Of a stretch of DNA of 64,000 bases, positions 33,663-43,072 are shown piece after piece. Both the position numbers and the translations under genes were made by a program. The notes beneath the pieces are model-generated. The model was not told where the DNA came from. It worked only from the letters and a program-made list of their open reading frames with translations, and did not search any database. Source of the stretch: Neotamlana sargassicola (lineage in GTDB: Bacteria > Bacteroidota > Bacteroidia > Flavobacteriales > Flavobacteriaceae); the NCBI RefSeq assembly GCF_020523965.1, contig NZ_JAJAPX010000004.1:124001-188000 (forward strand), given 5' to 3'. Positions within the stretch are counted from its first letter, which is position 1; every line of letters starts with the position of its first letter.

Positions 33663-34595
33663 TTAATAAGATTTTAATGCATTATAATTACAAAATTTCG
33701 AAGCTAAATGTTGTGGTGCTTCAAAATGTTCTGGATGAATCATAGCTGCTAAACATTCTATACCATTTACCAATGTTCCTGCAGAAGATTGTGTAAACAT
33801 ATCGAAATCGGCAATATAAACTTGTTTATTTTTAACGGCTCTTAAATTGTCCCATTCCGGTTGTTTTTCTAAAAAGTGCATATCTTGTAAAGTACGCGCT
33901 GTAGTGTAACCACAAGGCGCTATAATGATTACTTCTGGATTGTATTTTACAATTTTATCAAAAGGAATAACAATGCTATCGCCCGACGGATGCGATAACA
34001 AATCTATACCTCCAGCATAACCAATTTGGTGCGGAATCCAATGCCCGCAATTAAAAATAGGATCTATCCATTCTAATAAAGCCACACTTTTCAATTGTAT
34101 TTTTAAGGCTCTTTGATTATCAACTATATTGTAAATACGCTGTTTTAAACCGTCGACATATTTTAACCCAACTGCTTCGTTATTCATGGCTTTGGCGATG
34201 GTTAAAGCATTATCAAAAACATCATTTAAACTATTTGGAGTAATAGAAATTAGTTCAGGAATTTTAGGTAATTTGTATGCCGAAGCCGCCACACATTCGG
34301 TGTCTATTTGGCAAACATCACAAACATCTTGTGTAAAAATAATGTCTGGAGCTATGGTTTCTAATACAGCTTCATCAACATAGTATAAAGTTTCTCCAGC
34401 AGCTTTAGTTTCAGAAAAAATGGTATTTATTTCTTCGCTTGTTAATGTTTTTCCTTCTAATTTGTATCGTACAGCCACTTGCTTTTCTTGTAAGGCTTCC
34501 GCAGGACACTCAAAAGTAACACCTTGTAAATCAAATTGTAAACCCATATCATAAATCATTTGGGTAACCGCAGGCATAAACGAAGATACTTTCAT
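33663..34595 (-). CDS. Cytoplasmic BtuF-like (periplasmic-binding fold) protein
   Basis: Protein of 310 residues with the class III solute-binding fold of BtuF/FhuD: N-terminal SFMPAVTQMIYDMGL, then ALETIAPDIIFTQDVCDVCQ, a long linking helix (about 150-180), and VEIIIAPCGY-type strand VIIIAPCGYTTAR. It starts MKVSSFMPAV with no signal peptide or lipobox, so it should stay in the cytoplasm. Cysteines cluster in DVCDVCQIDTEC (about 110-121). Genomically it sits between the riboswitch and the divergent btuFCD genes. A cytoplasmic B12-handling or binding role is inferred from context; the family is otherwise annotated simply as cobalamin-binding. Confidence 0.82.
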   Translation of the reverse strand: MKVSSFMPAVTQMIYDMGLQFDLQGVTFECPAEALQEKQVAVRYKLEGKTLTSEEINTIFSETKAAGETLYYVDEAVLETIAPDIIFTQDVCDVCQIDTECVAASAYKLPKIPELISITPNSLNDVFDNALTIAKAMNNEAVGLKYVDGLKQRIYNIVDNQRALKIQLKSVALLEWIDPIFNCGHWIPHQIGYAGGIDLLSHPSGDSIVIPFDKIVKYNPEVIIIAPCGYTTARTLQDMHFLEKQPEWDNLRAVKNKQVYIADFDMFTQSSAGTLVNGIECLAAMIHPEHFEAPQHLASKFCNYNALKSY

Positions 34596-34681
34596 ATTCT
34601 ATAGTTTTAATAGCGAAAATACGCAGTTTTAAAGTAGTAATTAAAAAAAATTAAAGACCTTTGATTTTCGAAACGAGAGTT

Positions 34682-35821
34682 ATGCGATTATATTTTTTAA
34701 CGCTTTTAAGCACATTTATGTTGTTTTCCTGTAAAGAAAACAGCACAAAAACGAATGCGCAAAACGTAAAATTAGAACAAACCCAAAACGTAACTTACGC
34801 CAAAGGTTTTACTATTGAAAATCACGACACTTATAAAACGCTTACTGTTACATCGCCTTGGCCAAATAGCAATAAAACATTCACTTATTATTTGGTAAAT
34901 AAAAATGAAGCCATTCCTGAAGCTTTAAAAAACAAAACGGTTATAAAAACACCTATTAACAAACTAGTTGTAACATCTACCACTAATGTTCCTGCTTTAG
35001 AATTTCTAGGTGTTGAGGACAAATTAGTAGGTTTCCCGAACACTAATTTCATTTCTTCGAAAAAAACCAGAACACGCATTGAACAAGGCCTTGTAAAAGA
35101 TTTAAACAGTGAAGTTGACATTAATACCGAATTGCTTCTAGCCTTACAACCCGATTTAGTTATTGGGCACTCCGTTAATGGAAATAATAAAAGTTTAAAC
35201 CAAATTGAACGCTTTAATATTCCGGTTGTAATTGATGGCGCTTGGACCGAAAATCATCCACTTGGCAGAGCAGAATGGATAAAATTTATCGCAGCGTTTT
35301 TTAATAAAGACAACGAAGCAAAAACTATATTTAAAGCTATTGAAGCCGATTATTTGAAGGTGAAACAACTCGCCGCGAACACTACGAAACAACCCACAGT
35401 TTTCTCTGGATCGATGTTTAAAGACATTTGGAATGTTCCTGGAGGGCAAAGTTTTATGGCTAAATTCTTAGAAGACGCCAACACAAATTATATTTGGAAA
35501 AACAACACCTCTACCGGCAGTTTACAACTTAACTTAGAAAACGTACTTGAAAAAGCAAAAACAGCTAATTTATGGATTGGCGCTGGCCTTTTTAACAATA
35601 AAACCGAAATGGAAAGCCAATACAATGGTTATACTTTTTTTAATGCTTACAAAAACAATAACATTTATAGCTACACAAAACAAATAAGTGAAACCGGTGG
35701 CTTAATATATTTTGAGCTTGGGCCACTTCGTCCAGATTTAGTTTTAAAAGATATTATTAAAATTGCACACCCAGAAGTTTTACCAAACTACGAACTTTAC
35801 TTTTTTAAACCGTTAAATTAA
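34682..35821 (+). CDS. btuF: B12 ABC transporter substrate-binding lipoprotein
   Basis: Solute-binding lipoprotein of 379 residues starting at ATG 34682 (a TTG seven codons earlier is unlikely because MRLYFLTLLS begins a normal signal peptide). Lipobox LFSC, Cys17. Two lobes joined by a long helix are visible: VTSTTNVPALEFLGVEDKLVGFP, LLLALQPDLVIGHSV, and the C-terminal lobe with VFSGSMFKDIWNVPGGQSFMAKFL. This is the BtuF/FecB class for metal chelates or cobalamin. It abuts the permease gene, whose start directly follows this stop. B12 as ligand is from context. Confidence 0.88.
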   Translation: MRLYFLTLLSTFMLFSCKENSTKTNAQNVKLEQTQNVTYAKGFTIENHDTYKTLTVTSPWPNSNKTFTYYLVNKNEAIPEALKNKTVIKTPINKLVVTSTTNVPALEFLGVEDKLVGFPNTNFISSKKTRTRIEQGLVKDLNSEVDINTELLLALQPDLVIGHSVNGNNKSLNQIERFNIPVVIDGAWTENHPLGRAEWIKFIAAFFNKDNEAKTIFKAIEADYLKVKQLAANTTKQPTVFSGSMFKDIWNVPGGQSFMAKFLEDANTNYIWKNNTSTGSLQLNLENVLEKAKTANLWIGAGLFNNKTEMESQYNGYTFFNAYKNNNIYSYTKQISETGGLIYFELGPLRPDLVLKDIIKIAHPEVLPNYELYFFKPLN

Positions 35822-36853
35822 TTGCAACAGCACCCAGCATATAAAACCCCATTTTTAGTACTTACTCTAGTACTTATTCTGTGCTTTATTATAAATATTA
35901 GTTTGGGTTCGGTTTTAATTCCTTTAAAATCCATTTTTGGTATTGTAACGGGGCAAGTTCCAGAAAATACTTCTTGGGAATTTATAGTAATCAACTACCG
36001 TCTACCTAAAGCACTAACCGCTATAATAGTTGGTTCAGGCTTAGGTATTTCAGGCTTACTTATGCAAACCTTATTTAAAAACCCTTTAGCTGGCCCGTTT
36101 GTATTAGGCATAACTTCTGGAGCAAGTTTAGGCGTGGCTATAGCTATTATGGGCGCTTCGTTTTTTGGAGGTGTTATGGCTGGTGTTTTAATATCGAAAT
36201 GGAGCATTGTTATTGCTGCTAGTTTGGGTAGTTTTTTAGTACTACTTACCGTTTTAATTGTTTCAAATAAAGTAAGAGACACTATGGCTTTATTAATTAT
36301 TGGTCTTATGTTTGGAAGCATAACTGCCGCTATAATTAGTGTTCTCACCTACTTCTCTACAGCCGAAGAATTACAACAATTTGTGTTTTGGCGATTTGGC
36401 TCGCTAGGTAATTTATCGTGGCAAGAATTAGTGATTTTTTCAATAATATATTGTATTGGCTTACTTTTAAGTTTAGCCTCAATTAAAGCATTAAACACTT
36501 TATTATTAGGCGATAATTATGCTAAAAGCTTAGGACTAAACCTAAAAAAAACACGATTAACTATAATAATTGCCACAAGTTTATTAGCAGGAACTATTAC
36601 CGCTTTTGCAGGCCCAATTGCTTTTATTGGTTTAGCTATTCCGCATATAACACGACAAATTTTCACCACCTCAAACCATAAAATATTATTACCTGCTGTA
36701 TTTTTATTAGGCAGCATAATTATGCTTATTTGCGATACTATCGCTCAACTACCGGGTTTAGAATACTTTTTACCTATTAATGCTATAACTTGCCTAGTTG
36801 GAGCACCTGTTGTAATTTGGTTACTTGTAAGAAAACGAAAAATGGTGTTTTGA
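35822..36853 (+). CDS. btuC: B12 ABC transporter permease (FecCD/BtuC family)
   Basis: Integral membrane permease of 343 residues with about ten hydrophobic helices. Family markers are VINYRLPKALTAIIVGSGLGISGLLMQTLFKNPLAGPFVLGITSGASLG near 55-105 and GPIAFIGLAIPHITRQ near 263-278, the cytoplasmic coupling helix that contacts the ATPase. The start is an uncommon TTG, placed directly after the btuF TAA, which suggests translational coupling; no ATG lies near. Imports cobalamin from BtuF across the inner membrane. Confidence 0.9.
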   Translation: MQQHPAYKTPFLVLTLVLILCFIINISLGSVLIPLKSIFGIVTGQVPENTSWEFIVINYRLPKALTAIIVGSGLGISGLLMQTLFKNPLAGPFVLGITSGASLGVAIAIMGASFFGGVMAGVLISKWSIVIAASLGSFLVLLTVLIVSNKVRDTMALLIIGLMFGSITAAIISVLTYFSTAEELQQFVFWRFGSLGNLSWQELVIFSIIYCIGLLLSLASIKALNTLLLGDNYAKSLGLNLKKTRLTIIIATSLLAGTITAFAGPIAFIGLAIPHITRQIFTTSNHKILLPAVFLLGSIIMLICDTIAQLPGLEYFLPINAITCLVGAPVVIWLLVRKRKMVF

Positions 36854-36877
36854 TGGTTGATGGTTGATGGTTGATGG
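36851..36877 (+). repeat. TGATGGT heptamer repeat
   Basis: Almost four tandem copies of TGATGGT begin at the btuC stop codon. Simple sequence repeat in the btuC-btuD gap. Confidence 0.8.
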
Positions 36878-36934
36878 AATATATTTAATTTACATTAAAC
36901 ACTAAATTTGAATAAGAAAACTGAAAAATAATAC

Positions 36935-37729
36935 ATGGCAGAGCACAATGAGCATATCATTCTTAAAACTGAAAACCTTTCTGTTGGGTACAAAACCAAA
37001 AAAGATCAGGTTTGTGTTGCTAAAAACATCAATATTCAGCTTGAAAAAGGACAACTTATTGGTTTAGTTGGTGCTAATGGTATTGGAAAATCTACATTAT
37101 TAAAAACGTTAACTAAAAATATTCCGGCTTTAAACGGAAGCATTTTTATTGAAAATAAAAACTTAAATAAATGTTCTAATTTAGAACTATCAAAATTACT
37201 AAGCGTTGTTTTAACCGAACCTTTAGTCGCTAAAAACCTATCCGTTTTCGAGTTAATAACTCTTGGTAGGCAACCTTACACAAATTGGATTGGTAACTTA
37301 ACAGAACAAGATTTAAAAACGGTTAACCACGCCATACAAATTATTAATATTGAAGAGCTAAAACACAAAAAATGCTTTGAGCTTAGCGACGGACAACTAC
37401 AAAAAGTTATGATTGCACGCGCCTTAGCTCAAGATACAAGCCTTATAATTTTAGATGAACCAACCACACATCTAGACATGTATCACAAAGCTTATATTTT
37501 AAAATTGCTTCAAAAACTAGCAACAACTACCAACAAAACCATTCTTTTTTCTTCTCACGAAATAGATTTAGCTATCCAATTATGTGATAAAATGATTGTA
37601 ATGAATACTAACGAAATTAATTTTGATTCGCCATGTAATTTAATTGAACAAGGTGTATTCAACACACTTTTCCCTGATGATTTAATTACTTTTGATGAAA
37701 TTACAGGTAGTTTTAAAGTGAAGAAATAG
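36935..37729 (+). CDS. btuD: B12 ABC transporter ATP-binding protein
   Basis: ABC ATPase of 264 residues. Walker A GANGIGKST (about 46-54), the LSDGQLQKVMIARALAQ signature (LSDGQ instead of LSGGQ), Walker B LIILDEPTTHLD and the switch His in FSSHEID are present. This is the FecE/BtuD class. The three genes btuF-btuC-btuD make a complete importer, although btuD is separated from btuC by 81 bases with a heptamer repeat and may have its own transcript. Confidence 0.92.
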   Translation: MAEHNEHIILKTENLSVGYKTKKDQVCVAKNINIQLEKGQLIGLVGANGIGKSTLLKTLTKNIPALNGSIFIENKNLNKCSNLELSKLLSVVLTEPLVAKNLSVFELITLGRQPYTNWIGNLTEQDLKTVNHAIQIINIEELKHKKCFELSDGQLQKVMIARALAQDTSLIILDEPTTHLDMYHKAYILKLLQKLATTTNKTILFSSHEIDLAIQLCDKMIVMNTNEINFDSPCNLIEQGVFNTLFPDDLITFDEITGSFKVKK

Positions 37730-37762
37730 AACTTTACTTAAGGACATTTCTTCATAAAAAAT

Positions 37763-37770
37763 TATATTTG
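37763..37770 (+). promoter_or_regulatory. -7 element of rmuC
   Basis: TATATTTG, 18 bases before the rmuC ATG; strong match to the phylum's -7 consensus. Confidence 0.55.
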
Positions 37771-37788
37771 ATAAAATCTAAATTTTAA

Positions 37789-39174
37789 ATGAACGACAGC
37801 TTAATTCTTATTCTAGCTATTTTAGTTTCTGCCATTGTTGGTGGGTATATTGGTGTAACCATCGCTAAACTTAAAAGTAAAACCGAAAAAAGCACTTTAG
37901 AAGAACGTAATAGTAACTTACAGCTTCAAATTGAAGATTTAAAAACGCTGCATGCCACCGAAAACGAAAAGCAAAACATCAATTTTGAACAAAAAATAAA
38001 CGAGTTAAAAGAAACCCTAACCAAAATTGAAAAAGAACGCGAAGATATTAGGCGTGAAAAAGATTTTTTAAACACCGAACTCGCTAGAAGAAACTCGGAG
38101 TTTAAAAACCTACAACAACAAAACCTTAAACGCGATAAAGAACTCGAAGAACGCCAAGAACAACTTCGTAAAGATTTTGAACTTTTAGCTACTAAAATTC
38201 TAGATGAAAAATCTGAAAAATTTACTATTCAGAATAAAGAAAACATAAAAAACATTCTTAATCCGTTACAGGAAAAAATAAAAACGTTTGAAGAAAAGGT
38301 TGATTTAACACAAAAAGAAAGCATTAGCATGCATTCGGCTTTAAAAGAACAATTATTAGGTTTAAAAGACCTAAACCAACAGATGACTAAAGAAGCCACA
38401 AACCTAACTCGTGCCTTAAAAGGCGATAGCAAAATGCAAGGAAATTGGGGCGAATTAGTTTTAGAGCGTGTTTTAGAAAAATCTGGTTTAGAAAAAGACC
38501 GCGAATATTTTGTACAACAAAGTTTTACCAGAGAAGATAATTCGCGCGTCATGCCCGATGTGGTTTTGCATTTACCCGATGGCAAAAAAATGATAATTGA
38601 CAGTAAAGTGTCGCTAACCGATTACGAACGTTTTGTAAATGCCGATGATGACGACAAATTATCCTTTTTAAAAGCGCATGTAAATTCGGTAAAACGCCAC
38701 GTAGATCAACTTTCTGAAAAAAACTATCAGGATTTATACAACATGGAATCGCCCGATTTTGTGTTAATGTTTATACCTATAGAACCTGCTTTTGCTGTAG
38801 TTGTGAATGAAGACAACACAATTTACAACAAAGCTTTCGAAAAAAATATTGTTATTGTTACACCATCCACTCTTTTGGCTACTTTAAGAACCATTGATAG
38901 CATGTGGACTAACGAAAAGCAACAACAAAACGCCATTGAAATTGCTAGACAAGCTGGTGCACTTTACGATAAATTTGAAGGCCTGGTAAAAGATTTAACT
39001 GGAGTTGGCAAAAAAATTGATGCTGCAAAAACCGATTACTCTGCCGCAATGAATAAATTAGTTGAAGGCCGAGGAAACCTAATTACCAGCGTAGAAAAAC
39101 TTAAAAAAATGGGAGCAAAAGCCAAAAAAGCACTTCCTGAAGCAATTATAAAACGTGCTCTAGACGAGGACTAA
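37789..39174 (+). CDS. rmuC: RmuC family DNA recombination protein
   Basis: Protein of 461 residues. One N-terminal membrane helix (about 3-25), a long charged coiled coil (about 30-200), then the RmuC domain (about 205-390) with GNWGELVLERVLEKSGL, MPDVVLHLPDGKKMIIDSKVSL and FVLMFIPIEPAFAVV, and another C-terminal coiled coil. The PD-(D/E)xK-like Asp and Lys of the core (PDVV and DSKV) are present, consistent with a nuclease fold. In E. coli RmuC limits recombination at inverted repeats. Followed by the thioesterase gene after 15 bases. Confidence 0.94.
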   Translation: MNDSLILILAILVSAIVGGYIGVTIAKLKSKTEKSTLEERNSNLQLQIEDLKTLHATENEKQNINFEQKINELKETLTKIEKEREDIRREKDFLNTELARRNSEFKNLQQQNLKRDKELEERQEQLRKDFELLATKILDEKSEKFTIQNKENIKNILNPLQEKIKTFEEKVDLTQKESISMHSALKEQLLGLKDLNQQMTKEATNLTRALKGDSKMQGNWGELVLERVLEKSGLEKDREYFVQQSFTREDNSRVMPDVVLHLPDGKKMIIDSKVSLTDYERFVNADDDDKLSFLKAHVNSVKRHVDQLSEKNYQDLYNMESPDFVLMFIPIEPAFAVVVNEDNTIYNKAFEKNIVIVTPSTLLATLRTIDSMWTNEKQQQNAIEIARQAGALYDKFEGLVKDLTGVGKKIDAAKTDYSAAMNKLVEGRGNLITSVEKLKKMGAKAKKALPEAIIKRALDED

Positions 39175-39189
39175 AAAAATCATTTATCT

Positions 39190-39726
39190 ATGTTTAAAAA
39201 CATTGAAGACTCTCAAGTCTCTATAACAGAATTAATGCTACCATCGCACTCCAATTTTAGCGGTAAAATTCACGGTGGGCATATTTTAAATTTAATGGAT
39301 CAAATTGCTTTTGCTTGTGCCTCAAAACATTCTGGCCATTACTGTGTAACGGCATCGGTAAATCGTGTAGATTTTTTAAATCCTATTGAAGTTGGCGAAT
39401 TAGTAACCTTAAAAGCATCGGTTAATTTTACCGGAAACACTTCAATGGTAGTTGGTTTACGTGTAGAATCTGAGAATATACAAAGTGGTGAAAAAAAACA
39501 CTGTAACTCATCTTACTTTACTATGGTTGCTAAAGATGCAAACGGTAATAACGCTAAAGTTCCTGGTATAATTTTAAACACCGTAGATAGTGTTAGGCGT
39601 TTTGCTAGAAGTATTGAACGTCAAGATCAATCTAGAAAAAGATCAACTAAATATAATTCTGCACAATTTAACATTGAAGAATATTTAGATATTGTAAAGC
39701 AACACAATGTTATGATTGATTTGTAA
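39190..39726 (+). CDS. Acyl-CoA thioesterase (hotdog fold, YciA/ACOT-like)
   Basis: Protein of 178 residues. The single hotdog domain (about 8-125) shows LPSHSNFSGKIHGGHILNLMDQIAFACASKHSG, in which the Asn-Phe-Ser-Gly-x-x-HGG segment and Asp of MDQIA are the active-site elements of hexameric acyl-CoA thioesterases such as YciA/BACH. A charged C-terminal extension of about 50 residues follows. It hydrolyses acyl-CoA in the cytoplasm; chain preference cannot be read. Probably co-transcribed with rmuC. Confidence 0.92.
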   Translation: MFKNIEDSQVSITELMLPSHSNFSGKIHGGHILNLMDQIAFACASKHSGHYCVTASVNRVDFLNPIEVGELVTLKASVNFTGNTSMVVGLRVESENIQSGEKKHCNSSYFTMVAKDANGNNAKVPGIILNTVDSVRRFARSIERQDQSRKRSTKYNSAQFNIEEYLDIVKQHNVMIDL

Positions 39727-39767
39727 AAAAACAACTCATATTTCCTATTTGGTTACAAGTAGATATA

Positions 39768-39807
39768 AAAAAATGTTGTTCTAAAATAAATCAGAATAAC
39801 ATTTTTT
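39768..39807. terminator. Bidirectional terminator between thioesterase and M43 protease
   Basis: AAAAAATGTTGTTCT / AGAATAACATTTTTT around AAAATAAATC; serves both convergent genes. Confidence 0.85.
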
Positions 39808-39835
39808 ATCTTATTAAAACAGAATTAAAGCTTCT

Positions 39836-42800
39836 TTATTCTTTTAAAAATTTACTAACGTAATCTTTAGTTTCTGTTTTTACTTTTATAAAATAAATTC
39901 CTGTTTGTAATTTACTTATGTTAATTTGCTCGCTACGTTGTAATTCGTTTTTCAAAATAATTTTTCCGAAAACATCATAAATTTTAAATGATGAAATTTT
40001 TTCAGAGTTACTTAAAAATACATTTAAATAATTGTTGGCAGGATTAGGATAAATTTTAAAAATATGCTCTTCCACAAGGCTTTCAACGGTACTTAATGAA
40101 TTTGAAACCGTTATACCATAATCGTCGCCACGTAAAACAAAACCGTCACCACAAATAACTGGAGATTGATTATAATCTGTTACCACACGCATTTTTAAAA
40201 GCGTATTTGATATTGCTGAAGCAGGCACTACAACACCTGTACTTGCCGTATGTACTGTACTCGAACCAATATTATCGACTAAAACTTGCTCGTTGTTTCC
40301 ATTAGAGTTTGATGTTTCGAACTCTCCATTACTATCCCAATCTATCCAAACTTCTAAGTACTCAGAGCCATCTGTTCTTGAATTATAAGTAACATCAAGC
40401 TGATAACTCATTCCTGAAATTAAAGTTGTATTATCCGAACAAATAAAATCGTTAACAGCTCCATTTGGAATATAAGTTGACGTTGCTTTATCAATTGTAT
40501 TAAAAGTTAAATTTGTTACACCACAGCCATAATTACCACCATCGTAAAAACTACTTAAATCGCAAATAGCTTCGGTTTTACTATTAATAAGTTCTATACT
40601 TTCTGTATCTGTACATCCGTTTGCATCGGTTACCGTTACCGTATAAATACCAGGTTCGGTAACTGTGATACTTGCATTTGTACCTAAACCATTATCCCAA
40701 ACATAGCTCACACCTCCCGATGCCGTTAAATCTATTGACGCAATATCGCAATTGAATGCCGATTGCCCATTTTCGGAAGTAATTTCGGCAGTTGGATTGG
40801 GTTTATTCTCTGTAATTACAATGCTTTCAATATCCGTACACCCATCAGACGACGTAACGGTAACCGTATAAGTTCCAGGCTCGGTTACAGTAATCGTAGC
40901 ATCAATACCTTTATTATTATCCCAATTATAGCTTGAACCACCCGTAGCGGTTAAACTAATAGAAGGCTCGTTACAAGTTAAAACAGTTGTTGATGAATTA
41001 TTTGTAATTCCAGCACTTGGTGCTGTACAAGCTGGTTTAACATACACACCATAGTCGTCGGCACGTAATACATAACCATTTCCACAAGTTACGGGGCTTC
41101 TACCAAGGTCTGTAACAACCCGCATACGAAGCAATGTATTTAATACGGATGATATTGGAGGACTTATGCTCGCAGTTGCAGTTCCTGTGTAGTTAGGTAT
41201 TATATTATCAGAAAGCACCATTTCGCTATCGCCTTGAGAATTTATAGCTTCGAATGCACCATTATTATCCCAATCAATCCAAACCTCTAAGTATTGATTT
41301 CCATCAGATCTTGATTTGTACTCTACTTCTAAATCGTAATTTTCACCCAAAAAAACAGAGGTATTATAATCGCAAGTAAAATCGTTTAAAGCACCTTCAG
41401 GAATTACAGTCGTTGTGCTATTATTTATAGTATTAAAAGTAATATTTGTAACACCGCAGTTAACATTTGAATCATCGGTGGCGCTTGATATTGCGCACCC
41501 CGACACCACCCCATTAGTTACCGCAATATTACTTGTTTTGGTCAAACTTGTTGTGCCTTCGGGGTTAGTTACCTCCAAGGTTACATCGTAATTTCCTAAA
41601 TTTGTAAATGTTATTGACGGATTTTGTAACGTAGAGGTTATTGGCGTATCAACGCCGTTGTTAAAAGTCCATGAAAAACTTACATCATCATAACCATTAT
41701 TTGTATAAGTATTTGGAGTACAGCTAGACTCATCTGTAAACGTAATGGTTTCTCCCAAACAAGCCGTTGAAGATGAAGCTGAGAAAAAAACTGTAGCCGT
41801 ATCTGGCGGTATTAATGCAGGACTAGATAAATAAGAAGCTCTAGTAGTAGTTAATGTATTTATTACTACAGTTCGCTGACCTCCTGTAAACTCGGAGGCA
41901 CAACCCGTATAATCCATATAATTAAATATATGATCTTGATGCGTTCCAGAATTCCTAACAAATCCAGTATCAGGATTAATAGTTTCGTTAAAATCAGCAT
42001 CGCAAGAGTTAACTACAGAAGTATCGCAATCATAATAAATTGAAGGACTTATTGAGTTGGTTCTCATATGACTTGGCGTATCAAAAATACCATCGTCTCC
42101 ACATTGGTCTGCTACACCATCGTTATTAGCATCATCTCCATCAAAGGTATGAGGTAGGTTAAAAGCATGTCCCATTTCGTGTGCCCAAGTAGACGACGAC
42201 TCACTTAAAAAAGAGCACATTAAAACCACAGCTCCATCGAATGCCTGCCCGTGAGCTCCTGCAAAATAGGCATAACCAGAAGTATAAGAACCACCACTAT
42301 AACAATTTTCATTATCAATTTCATCGACTAACCAAACATTATAATAATTATTAGGATTCCAATTTCCATATTCTTTTAATGAATTAATTTCACTATCTCC
42401 AATATAATCGGCCAACCCACCAGAGCCATAACTATTTACACCATTATTTACATAAGAATCTACTCCGCTCATATCTACACGGTTTATGCCGTTAGTACAA
42501 TTTCCACTTTCATCCTGTACGGTGAGCACGAATTCAATTTGCATATCAACACCATTTCCATCTCCATTAGAACCAGATACTTTTCTCCAATAATTATTTA
42601 AATATTTTAAACCCTGCTTAATATCTGTATCAGAAATATTTGTGCCTGTACCCATTTCTTCACCTTTATGCATAACATGAATTACGACAGGCACTTGTAA
42701 AATACCATTGGCCACTTTGGCATTACTCGCTGAGATTTTATTAAAGTTTCCTATCGCATTTTGGTATTTTAGCTTGTAAATCTCGTCGGTTTCCATTTTA

Positions 42801-42934
42801 TGATTATGAAACAAGTACGATCCGCAATGGCCATTATTAATTTGTTCTTGCGTTAAAACTTGTCCATTTGTAAGTTTTCCAAATAGAAAACAAAGGAATA
42901 AAATGCACGCAAAGCGATACTGGTTGGAAGACAT
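39836..42934 (-). CDS. Secreted M43 (pappalysin-like) metalloprotease with GEVED, PKD and Por sorting domains
   Basis: Protein of 1032 residues. Signal peptide about 1-24. Metalloprotease domain (about 60-370) with HEMGHAFNLPH at 252-262, a full HExxHxxGxxH-like zinc site (third ligand His262), and the Met-turn in NYMDYTGC. Then a PKD-like domain, a GEVED domain (YLEVWIDWDNNGAFE), two near-identical Ig-like repeats (GTYTVTVTSSDGCTD, GIYTVTVTDANGCTD), a second GEVED domain (YLEVWIDWDSNGEFE), and a type A T9SS tail (FKIYPNPANNYLNVFLSN ... IYFIKVKTETKDYV). It should be exported by the type IX system to digest external protein. Internal repeats suggest duplicated binding modules. Confidence 0.93.
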   Translation of the reverse strand: MSSNQYRFACILFLCFLFGKLTNGQVLTQEQINNGHCGSYLFHNHKMETDEIYKLKYQNAIGNFNKISASNAKVANGILQVPVVIHVMHKGEEMGTGTNISDTDIKQGLKYLNNYWRKVSGSNGDGNGVDMQIEFVLTVQDESGNCTNGINRVDMSGVDSYVNNGVNSYGSGGLADYIGDSEINSLKEYGNWNPNNYYNVWLVDEIDNENCYSGGSYTSGYAYFAGAHGQAFDGAVVLMCSFLSESSSTWAHEMGHAFNLPHTFDGDDANNDGVADQCGDDGIFDTPSHMRTNSISPSIYYDCDTSVVNSCDADFNETINPDTGFVRNSGTHQDHIFNYMDYTGCASEFTGGQRTVVINTLTTTRASYLSSPALIPPDTATVFFSASSSTACLGETITFTDESSCTPNTYTNNGYDDVSFSWTFNNGVDTPITSTLQNPSITFTNLGNYDVTLEVTNPEGTTSLTKTSNIAVTNGVVSGCAISSATDDSNVNCGVTNITFNTINNSTTTVIPEGALNDFTCDYNTSVFLGENYDLEVEYKSRSDGNQYLEVWIDWDNNGAFEAINSQGDSEMVLSDNIIPNYTGTATASISPPISSVLNTLLRMRVVTDLGRSPVTCGNGYVLRADDYGVYVKPACTAPSAGITNNSSTTVLTCNEPSISLTATGGSSYNWDNNKGIDATITVTEPGTYTVTVTSSDGCTDIESIVITENKPNPTAEITSENGQSAFNCDIASIDLTASGGVSYVWDNGLGTNASITVTEPGIYTVTVTDANGCTDTESIELINSKTEAICDLSSFYDGGNYGCGVTNLTFNTIDKATSTYIPNGAVNDFICSDNTTLISGMSYQLDVTYNSRTDGSEYLEVWIDWDSNGEFETSNSNGNNEQVLVDNIGSSTVHTASTGVVVPASAISNTLLKMRVVTDYNQSPVICGDGFVLRGDDYGITVSNSLSTVESLVEEHIFKIYPNPANNYLNVFLSNSEKISSFKIYDVFGKIILKNELQRSEQINISKLQTGIYFIKVKTETKDYVSKFLKE

Positions 42935-43026
42935 TTAAATTAAATTAAGATTGAATAATTTATGAATAAATCATAATTTTGATTGCAATTTAGTCGATTT
43001 TTTTTTAATCAACATACTTCAAAACA

Positions 43027-43059
43027 TAAAAAAAGCCGCTTAAAAAGCGGCTTTTTTTT
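43027..43059 (-). terminator. Terminator of carB
   Basis: AAGCCGCTT / AAGCGGCTT hairpin with A and T runs on both sides, 14 bases beyond the carB stop on the minus strand. Confidence 0.9.
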
Positions 43060-43072
43060 ATAAATATAATTT

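Noticed and set aside
33470-33745. 91-codon open frame on the plus strand
   Set aside because: It lies across the cobalamin riboswitch and the end of the BtuF-like gene, both on the other strand; its protein has no family features.
34661-34681. TTG start seven codons upstream of btuF
   Set aside because: It would put charged residues before a standard lipoprotein signal peptide that begins at ATG 34682.
36851-36877. Heptamer array as a CRISPR or phase-variation tract
   Set aside because: There are only about four copies, no spacers, and it starts at the btuC stop codon outside the coding frame.
37789-39174. rmuC as part of a defence island
   Set aside because: Neighbours are housekeeping genes (B12 import, thioesterase), and RmuC is a widespread core protein.
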